Shown piece after piece: positions 6,763 to 10,987 of a stretch of DNA of 10,987 nt. The position numbers and the translations under genes are program-made. This stretch comes from SXXZ01 sp041177965 (GTDB lineage Bacteria; Verrucomicrobiota; Verrucomicrobiia; Limisphaerales; UBA9464). The stretch's first letter is position 1. Each line of letters begins with the position of its first letter. The DNA lies in the NCBI GenBank assembly GCA_041177965.1, contig JBEGWF010000188.1, positions 1 to 10,987 on the forward strand, given 5' to 3'. The notes under the pieces were generated by a model. That model did no database searches. It worked only from the letters and a program-made list of their open reading frames with translations, and had not been told where the DNA came from.

Positions 6763-7888
6763 AAACCCGCAGGAAGATCTTCCGCTGGTAGAGGAACCGC
6801 AGGAATACGAAGCCGAACCCCAGGGTGGCCAGGGCCATCACGAGTTCTTGATAGGGACCGAAGGCCGCGCCGATCGGGCCGCCGAAGAACAGTTTGGCCA
6901 TGGCTTCGAAGTCGATGAAGCGCCCTCCGAAATAGAGGGTGATGGGGTTCACTCCGATCCACACCAGCGGCATCGCCCATTTCTGGCACTTCCAGACGTC
7001 GATCACCTGATGGAATGCGGCCAGCAACAGATAGCTGTAGCCCCCGGCGACCAGGACGAACGACGAGGTCCAGAGTTTCTTGATCACGGGGAAGTTCAGG
7101 TGCCAGAGCCATCCGACCGCCAAGCACCCCAGCCCCAGCGTCACCAACCGCAGTACGCGTTTGCGGTCGGTGAGCGTGGGGTTCTGCAGGATCAGCCCGG
7201 CGAAGACGCCCAGAAGACAACTGGCGATGGCCGGCAGGGTGCTCAGGAGCCCTTCCGGGTCGTGATCGCCATCATGCTTGCGCAGCGGCAGGAACTGCTG
7301 ATCCACGTAATTGGCCAGATTGGCCCCTTCGGCCCAGTTGCCGGCTCCATGCCCCGGCACGGGAATCCACGACATCATCGCCCAATAGCCCAACAGGATG
7401 GCCGCGCAGGCCCCGATGAGCGCCTTGGGCTTGAGGTGGCAGAACATCAGGCCCGCGAAGAGGTAACACAGGGCGATCCGCTGCAGCACTCCGAGCAGGC
7501 GGATCTCCTCGAACGGTGTCGAAAACCCGCCGTAATACAGGATGCCGATGAAGTACAGCAGGGCCGCCCGTTTGAAGATGCGGATCGTGGCCGTGCGGCG
7601 GTCGGTGTGCTGGAGGGTTTTGCTCAGAGAGAACACCAGCGACACCCCGGCGATGAAGACGAAGAGCGGGAAGATCAGGTCCTCGAAATGGAACCCCGCC
7701 CAGGCCTTGTGGTGCAGTTGCTCGGCGATCAGTCCCAGCAGGCCGCCGCCGGAGAACTTCTGCAGTCCCCGGATCAACTCCTCGGCGCCGACGATCCAGA
7801 ACATGTCGAAGCCGCGAAGGGCATCGAGCGACATGAGTCGGGGTTGGGCGGTTTGGACGAGTGGTTGGGACGGGGAAGAGGGAGTCAT
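6761..7888 (-). CDS. Multi-pass membrane acyltransferase, COG4299/DUF5009 (HGSNAT/NagX-like)
   Basis: This 375-residue integral membrane protein has about ten hydrophobic segments. Family hallmarks are SLDALRGFDMFWI at residues 20-32, HFEDLIFPLFVFIAG at about 67-81, GVLQRIALCYL at about 133-143 and DPEGLLSTLPAIAS with the following helix LLGVFAGLIL in the middle. These match the group that includes heparan-alpha-glucosaminide N-acetyltransferase and bacterial NagX-like proteins, which acylate amino sugars across a membrane. The actual acceptor here is not known. The length is typical and the gene looks complete. ATG 7888 is used; Met19, directly before the first conserved motif, is an alternative. 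It follows the small membrane protein by 36 bp and is probably co-transcribed with it. Confidence 0.92.
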   Translation of the reverse strand: MTPSSPSQPLVQTAQPRLMSLDALRGFDMFWIVGAEELIRGLQKFSGGGLLGLIAEQLHHKAWAGFHFEDLIFPLFVFIAGVSLVFSLSKTLQHTDRRTATIRIFKRAALLYFIGILYYGGFSTPFEEIRLLGVLQRIALCYLFAGLMFCHLKPKALIGACAAILLGYWAMMSWIPVPGHGAGNWAEGANLANYVDQQFLPLRKHDGDHDPEGLLSTLPAIASCLLGVFAGLILQNPTLTDRKRVLRLVTLGLGCLAVGWLWHLNFPVIKKLWTSSFVLVAGGYSYLLLAAFHQVIDVWKCQKWAMPLVWIGVNPITLYFGGRFIDFEAMAKLFFGGPIGAAFGPYQELVMALATLGFGFVFLRFLYQRKIFLRV

Positions 7889-7924
7889 TGAATGACGGCA
7901 GAGTCGGAGTGGAATTGCATGTTG

Positions 7925-8179
7925 TCACAAGGGCTTTCCGCCCCAGCGCCACTTCGGGGGTTCGCCCTTCCAGTAGCAGATCCCCACCAGGAGGGCGGAC
8001 AGGATTCCGGTGATCGCCGCGAACAATTTCGGGTGTCGGGGCAGCACCCCAGCGGCACTCAGGGCGATCGCGGTCAAGTAGGTCAGGAGGCAAACCCATC
8101 CCTCCCAACGCGCCGGCAGTCCCCAGCCCCAGCCGTACGACTTCGCATAAAACCAGGCGGTTTCTCGGGGCAGGGGCAC
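7925..8179 (-). CDS. Small two-helix membrane protein of unknown function
   Basis: An 84-residue protein with a conserved-looking N-terminus (WFYAKSYGWGWGLP), two predicted transmembrane helices (about residues 23-44 and 50-72) and a C-terminal WKGEPPKWRWG motif. This pattern, a YGWGWG start and a KGExPxWRWG end, is one I associate with a widespread small uncharacterised bacterial membrane protein. GTG 8179 is preferred because it puts a short tail before the conserved motif and leaves 25 bp after the upstream stop. ATG 8233 would add 18 non-conserved residues and overlap the upstream gene by 29 bp. It lies between the ParB-like gene and the acyltransferase on the same strand. Confidence 0.75.
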   Translation of the reverse strand: MPLPRETAWFYAKSYGWGWGLPARWEGWVCLLTYLTAIALSAAGVLPRHPKLFAAITGILSALLVGICYWKGEPPKWRWGGKPL

Positions 8180-8204
8180 GGCCAGATAGCGATGTCCGCC
8201 TTGT

Positions 8205-8576
8205 TCAGGCGATCTTGCAGGGGATCCAGGCATCCTCGTTGTGGCGATAGACGGCGCACAGGCGGTGGTAGCCGTCGGCCACGATCACCGAATCCCGGAT
8301 TCGGGATCTCACGAGCAGCAAGGGAGAGAGCGACACGCCATTCTGGATCTTGTCGTCATTCTTGGAGACATGGCTGTTGCTCACTCCCAGCAACGACAAT
8401 CCCGACGCCCTGAAGATGTCCTTCGCCCTGAACGACACCATCTCGGCCGATCGGAGCCGCTCCACGAGTCGATCGGCATCGGCTTCAGGATACAGCAGGC
8501 TCAGATAGGATCGGGCGGCCGGGTAGTTGTGCTCCTCGGGTTCGTCGAACCACTCGACTTGTTTGGGTTTGTTCAT
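8205..8576 (-). CDS. Small ParB-like domain protein, function unknown
   Basis: A 123-residue soluble protein. Its first residues (MNKPKQVEWFDEPEEHNYPAA) and the C-terminal pattern SPLLLV...VIVADGYHRLCAVY (residues 84-110) fit a common small protein family distantly related to the ParB/Spo0J nuclease-like domain, in which the G-x-H-R element corresponds to the ParB G-x-R-R box. It lacks the helix-turn-helix part of true ParB, so a role in chromosome partition is not implied. Its biological role is unknown. The start at 8576 is chosen because family-like sequence begins there; the frame stays open to 8702 but that extension is low quality. It is the first gene of the putative operon running leftwards. 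Confidence 0.8.
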   Translation of the reverse strand: MNKPKQVEWFDEPEEHNYPAARSYLSLLYPEADADRLVERLRSAEMVSFRAKDIFRASGLSLLGVSNSHVSKNDDKIQNGVSLSPLLLVRSRIRDSVIVADGYHRLCAVYRHNEDAWIPCKIA

Positions 8577-8814
8577 GCGCGTGGGTTGCCCGATCGGTCC
8601 AAGCCGCGTCACTTCGGCTGCGGAGTGGAGAAAAGTGAAGGCGAGGCGATTCCCGGACGATGGATCGCTTCGGACACGGAATCCAGAAAGTCCGGTGCCC
8701 ATCCATGGGTTTGGCGCAGGGCGGATGTACCCGAGGCTCGTGGTCCAAAACAGGCCCCCCGCGTTGATGACCCCACCTCGGAATCACCGAAGCCCCGGGT
8801 GCATCTCTGGTCTG
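8577..8814. other. Intergenic region between the secreted protein and the ParB-like gene
   Basis: These 238 bp should hold the terminator of the secreted-protein gene and the promoter of the ParB-like gene. I see a small palindrome (CCCAT-CC-ATGGG, 8698-8709) and an imperfect one around 8610-8627, but no convincing promoter hexamers. Frames are open through it on both strands, which is common in this GC-rich DNA. Confidence 0.4.
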
Positions 8815-9714
8815 CTAGTGGGCGGGAATCCGCTTTTGATGCGCCGCTGCCGAATCTCTCACCGTCTTGACGAGCCACGGATCCTGTCGGGATGGCCACA
8901 CTCTGTTGGTGATGGTGTACCCAACCGGATCGCCGGTGTCCGCAAGGAAGCGGCTGTCCCTCACTTGAACGTTGGAGGTCGTCAACCGGGGGAGCAGGTC
9001 CGACGGGGCCGGCACCGAGATCCGCGTCACCTCGCCGGACATGGATTCCATCTCCCGGGGCGGTCGACCCTGACCCAGGCTGGGTGGCAGTTGGCTGCGC
9101 AACAGGAACCGCTTCGGGATCGACACCTCGTGAAAGCGGGTCCACTCGGTGACGCGGAATTCCCCGATGGATTCATCCACCGGCCCCCCGGGACGCGAAC
9201 CCAGGAATCGGATCATCGGAAAGGCGGTGGCCGGTATCGGCCCGTTCGTCAGGGGCACGCTCCGGTCGCTCCCGAAGATCGTTGGGTTTCCGGAAAAATG
9301 GCGCAGTTCGATCGGTCCCGAGGTGCCCGAACTTCCTGGCCCCAACAAGAACGCCAGACGCAGGAAGCCGCCGAGCCCGTCGAGGTGGGGGGCCCCATCT
9401 CCAGAGTGCCGGTGGCCAAACTCGACGACCTTTCCGCCCTTGTCGGCCAATCGGTCGACCTGATGAAAGTCCGTGCCGTCGTAACCCGCCGTCCGTTCTG
9501 TGGAGGGCCCCCGATGATCCCGAGTCCAAATCTGGTACCGTGCGTCGAGCGCTGTGACCCGGAAATCGAAGTGGTTGGTGGTTCCGCCGAAGACCTGCAG
9601 GACTCGTCCCTCGATCTCGAAGTCCGAGGCGTAGGCACCCGAGGAAACCCAGAAGGCGACCGTCAGAGCCGCGGAACGCAGAAGGCCGATGACGTTGTGC
9701 GATTGCGATTTCAA
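8815..9714 (-). CDS. Secreted protein of unknown function
   Basis: This 299-residue protein starts with a clear Sec signal peptide (hydrophobic core about residues 8-25, cleavage expected after A27-Y28-A29). The mature part opens with DFEIEGRVLQVFGG and is rich in beta-strand-like segments (NHFDFRVTALDARYQIWTR), without cysteines or obvious catalytic motifs. It resembles secreted verrucomicrobial proteins of similar size that I cannot name. The start codon is TTG (plus-strand CAA at 9712-9714); there is no ATG or GTG between it and the upstream in-frame stop, and the signal peptide begins exactly there. The gene stands alone and is divergent from the GNAT gene. Confidence 0.85.
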   Translation of the reverse strand: MKSQSHNVIGLLRSAALTVAFWVSSGAYASDFEIEGRVLQVFGGTTNHFDFRVTALDARYQIWTRDHRGPSTERTAGYDGTDFHQVDRLADKGGKVVEFGHRHSGDGAPHLDGLGGFLRLAFLLGPGSSGTSGPIELRHFSGNPTIFGSDRSVPLTNGPIPATAFPMIRFLGSRPGGPVDESIGEFRVTEWTRFHEVSIPKRFLLRSQLPPSLGQGRPPREMESMSGEVTRISVPAPSDLLPRLTTSNVQVRDSRFLADTGDPVGYTITNRVWPSRQDPWLVKTVRDSAAAHQKRIPAH

Positions 9715-9813
9715 TGGGATCTCATCGGTTTGTGCTGACGGGGATCGGAGTTGTGAATTTGGTATTGATCGCTACCCGGTTCAATGAAACTCAAGTGACA
9801 TATGGGTAGTCAA

Positions 9814-9859
9814 AAATCTTTGAACGACCCTGTTTTATTGAGAAATCTGATGACCCTGT
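9814..9859. repeat. Imperfect direct repeat AAATCT-n-GACCCTGT
   Basis: AAATCT followed by GACCCTGT occurs at 9814-9833 (6-nt gap) and again at 9843-9859 (3-nt gap). Two spaced copies between divergent genes suggest a regulator binding site or promoter duplication; this is inference. Confidence 0.5.
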
Positions 9860-9866
9860 AGTCATC
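9849..9866. promoter_or_regulatory. Palindrome GATGAC-N6-GTCATC, candidate operator
   Basis: Two perfect 6-bp arms flank the 6-nt centre CCTGTA. Its size and position between divergent genes fit a dimeric repressor or activator site. It overlaps the second copy of the direct repeat. Confidence 0.4.
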
Positions 9867-10054
9867 GGGCTGCGTCCAGCTGCTTGTTCAACGCCCCGCC
9901 GTCGTGTCCATCAGCCAGCTCCAGTCCCCGCTTCGTTGCATGCCCAGCATCCCTGTTGCCCGCAGGTGACGGAACGCCCCAACCTCCGCGGAACGGCCCG
10001 CAAGGGTCCATCCCTTGGATTCAATGGCAGGCCACCTTCGAACACCCTCTGTCC

Positions 10055-10585
10055 ATGTTTGATTTGCAGCCAACACTCCACGGCACGTTGCTTTCGATTC
10101 GCCCGCTCCGAGAGTCCGACTTCCCGTCTCTGTTCGCCGTGGCCTCCGACCCGTTGATCTGGGCCCAACATCCGGCTCACGATCGCTACACCGAGCCGGT
10201 ATTTCGATCCTTCTTTCGGATTGGGATGGAGTCCGGTGGTGCCTTGATCGTTAACGAAAATCTCACAGGTCGAGTCATTGGCTCGTCGCGATACTGCTTT
10301 CACCCTCAAGCGCCTGATGAAATCGAAATAGGCTTCACGTTCTTGGCCCGTGAATTCTGGGGTGGCGTCTACAATGCTGAACTCAAAGCCCTCATGCTCG
10401 GCCACGCCTTCAAGCACGTCGGCTCGGTGATATTCTGCGTGGGTGACAAAAACATTCGCTCCCAGCGAGCGGTGCAAAAGTTGGGGGCCGAAGTTGACCC
10501 GGCAACGATTCACTCCAAACCGGGCAGGATCGTTTACCGCCTGGACCGCTCCCGGTTCGCTTTGGAGAAAAAGACTCGAGGATGA
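10055..10585 (+). CDS. GNAT-family N-acetyltransferase (RimJ/RimL-like)
   Basis: A 176-residue cytoplasmic acetyl-CoA-dependent acetyltransferase. The N-terminal strand LLSIRPLRESDFPSLFAVA is typical of the Acetyltransf_3 group, EIGFTFLAREFWGG (about residues 91-104) fits the strand and W-G turn before the acetyl-CoA binding helix, with N106 and E108-L-K behind it, and DKNIRSQRAVQKLG (about 132-145) is the usual N-x-R-S...K-x-G element. The acceptor could be a protein N-terminus, an amino acid or a small amine; the sequence does not decide. ATG 10055 is chosen because the domain begins just after it; the frame is open upstream to a TTG at 9884, but that extension is Pro-rich and non-conserved. 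Its base composition is visibly less GC-rich than the genes to the left. Confidence 0.88.
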   Translation: MFDLQPTLHGTLLSIRPLRESDFPSLFAVASDPLIWAQHPAHDRYTEPVFRSFFRIGMESGGALIVNENLTGRVIGSSRYCFHPQAPDEIEIGFTFLAREFWGGVYNAELKALMLGHAFKHVGSVIFCVGDKNIRSQRAVQKLGAEVDPATIHSKPGRIVYRLDRSRFALEKKTRG

Positions 10586-10806
10586 CCGGTCCAACCCTCA
10601 CGACGACAGTCCACGTTGGAGTCGGTGTGACCGTTTCCACGGTCTCTTCAACCCCTGGGTCAGTGGAGCGAATCAGACCCATCGAACCCGTGTCCTGACT
10701 CGGGTCTGGCTTCGATTGGAGAATTTTTGGAGGAAGAAACCGGCGAGGGCATTCCCGTCGGGATCGGTTTGGAGTGAAAATCCCCAATGAAAACGGGTTT
10801 TCTGAA
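10586..10806. other. Non-coding spacer with hairpins between GNAT gene and tRNA fragment
   Basis: I see no gene here. It holds GACCGT-TTCC-ACGGTC (10629-10644), a larger nested inverted repeat (CAGACCC 10674-10680 with GGGTCTG 10702-10708, alternatively ATCGAA 10681-10686 with TTCGAT 10711-10716) followed by a T5 run at 10724-10728, and the T-flanked hairpin at 10776-10802. One of these probably ends the GNAT transcript. Confidence 0.45.
10776..10802. terminator. Possible bidirectional terminator
   Basis: GAAAA-t-CCC (10776-10784) can pair with GGG-TTTTC (10795-10802), with one bulged T. The stem carries a T4 run on the 3' side on either strand, so it could end transcription of the GNAT gene from the left or of an original tRNA gene from the right. 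Confidence 0.35.
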
Positions 10807-10851
10807 TGGAGCCGGTGGTCGGGATTGAACCGACGACCTACGGTTTACGAA
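10807..10851 (-). pseudogene. 3' half of tRNA-Thr(CGU), candidate integrase attachment site
   Basis: Reading the minus strand from 10851: anticodon loop TTCGTAA (anticodon CGT), 3' anticodon stem ACCGT, variable loop AGGTC, T stem-loop GTCGG-TTCAATC-CCGAC, acceptor 3' strand CACCGGC, discriminator T, and an encoded CCA at 10809-10807. All of these fit a bacterial tRNA-Thr. The sequence just upstream (10852 and on) does not give the expected anticodon 5' stem ACGGT, and no D-arm or GCCGGTG acceptor strand occurs before the right edge. So only a half gene is visible. Tyrosine-recombinase elements typically integrate at the anticodon or T loop and leave exactly such a fragment at one end. An intron interrupting the tRNA is an alternative, since only 136 bp remain to the right. 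Confidence 0.75.
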
Positions 10852-10987
10852 CCAAATTGAGTACTTACGTAAGCAAAAACGTGGACTGGTGGTGATGGGT
10901 ATGTACGAGCACATATTGGGGCTCTGGCTTTGGTTGGAGGAGCGCTGGAGGAGCGTTTCAGTTGGAAACCGGTTCCGCGGATCGAAG
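10852..10987. other. Sequence beyond the tRNA fragment, possible end of an integrated element
   Basis: No gene is supported in these 136 bp. They contain a perfect 10-bp palindrome CTTACGTAAG (10864-10873), two copies of TGGAGGAGCG with an 11-bp period (10935-10955) and AACCGGTT (10967-10974). Short palindromes and direct repeats are common near integrase and excisionase sites, but this is only suggestive. Confidence 0.4.

Larger units (their letters stand above)
9715..10054. promoter_or_regulatory. Divergent intergenic region with AT-rich core
   Basis: The 340-bp spacer between the secreted-protein gene (left) and the GNAT gene (right) has a clearly AT-richer core at about 9730-9860, which is where the promoters for both genes are most likely. 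It holds an imperfect direct repeat and a palindrome listed separately. The part from 9870 to 10054 is GC-rich and shows no gene I can support. Confidence 0.5.

Noticed and set aside
8205..8576. Chromosome-partition parB
   Set aside because: Only a small ParB-like core is present. There is no helix-turn-helix or dimer domain and no parA neighbour.
9911..10594. Minus-strand frame opposite the GNAT gene
   Set aside because: The plus strand carries the GNAT motifs; the minus frame has none.
10660..10914. Minus-strand open frame crossing the tRNA fragment
   Set aside because: It reads through the tRNA T-arm and acceptor and is a typical false ORF over a tRNA.
10807..10987. Intact tRNA-Thr gene
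   Set aside because: No 5' acceptor strand, D-arm or matching anticodon 5' stem is present before the right edge, so a contiguous tRNA is not supported. An intron-split gene cannot be fully excluded.

Overview
The window is high-GC bacterial DNA. The gene families and the intergenic GC-rich palindromes suggest the Planctomycetota-Verrucomicrobiota-Chlamydiota group, most likely a Limisphaerales/Pedosphaera-like verrucomicrobium. These families include an exported PQQ dehydrogenase fused to a di-haem cytochrome, a Tat-exported PLP enzyme, COG4299/DUF5009 acyltransferase, and large secreted proteins of unknown function. Most starts have no Shine-Dalgarno sequence, and one start is TTG. The lineage is an inference, because there is no marker gene in the window.

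Positions 1-4120 (minus strand, reading right to left) hold a tight three-gene operon: an exported RidA-family imine/enamine deaminase, a Tat-lipoprotein class V aminotransferase (isopenicillin-N-epimerase-like), and a PQQ-type sugar dehydrogenase with a C-terminal di-haem cytochrome c region that runs off the left edge. Both junctions are 4-bp ATGA overlaps. All three products carry export signals, so this looks like one extracytoplasmic pathway: a PLP enzyme, a RidA partner that would clear reactive enamines, and a respiratory-chain-linked oxidase.

Positions 4266-5975 (minus) encode a membrane-anchored protein of unknown function whose fourth to sixth codons sit in a run of nine cytosines. 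Positions 5976-6760 are non-coding. They contain a striking inverted pair of composite palindromic repeats (about 6374-6580) and further hairpins.

Positions 6761-8576 (minus) hold a probable operon: a small ParB-like protein, a small two-helix membrane protein, and a multi-pass acyltransferase of the COG4299/DUF5009 (HGSNAT/NagX-like) group. Positions 8815-9714 (minus) encode a secreted protein of unknown function. It is divergent from a GNAT acetyltransferase at 10055-10585 (plus). The shared spacer has a palindrome and a direct repeat that look like regulator binding sites.

At the right end, 10807-10851 (minus) is the 3' half of a tRNA-Thr(CGU) gene, from the anticodon loop to an encoded CCA, with no matching 5' half in the window. 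This is the typical scar of a tRNA-targeted integrative element. Its geometry puts the element to the right, beyond the window.
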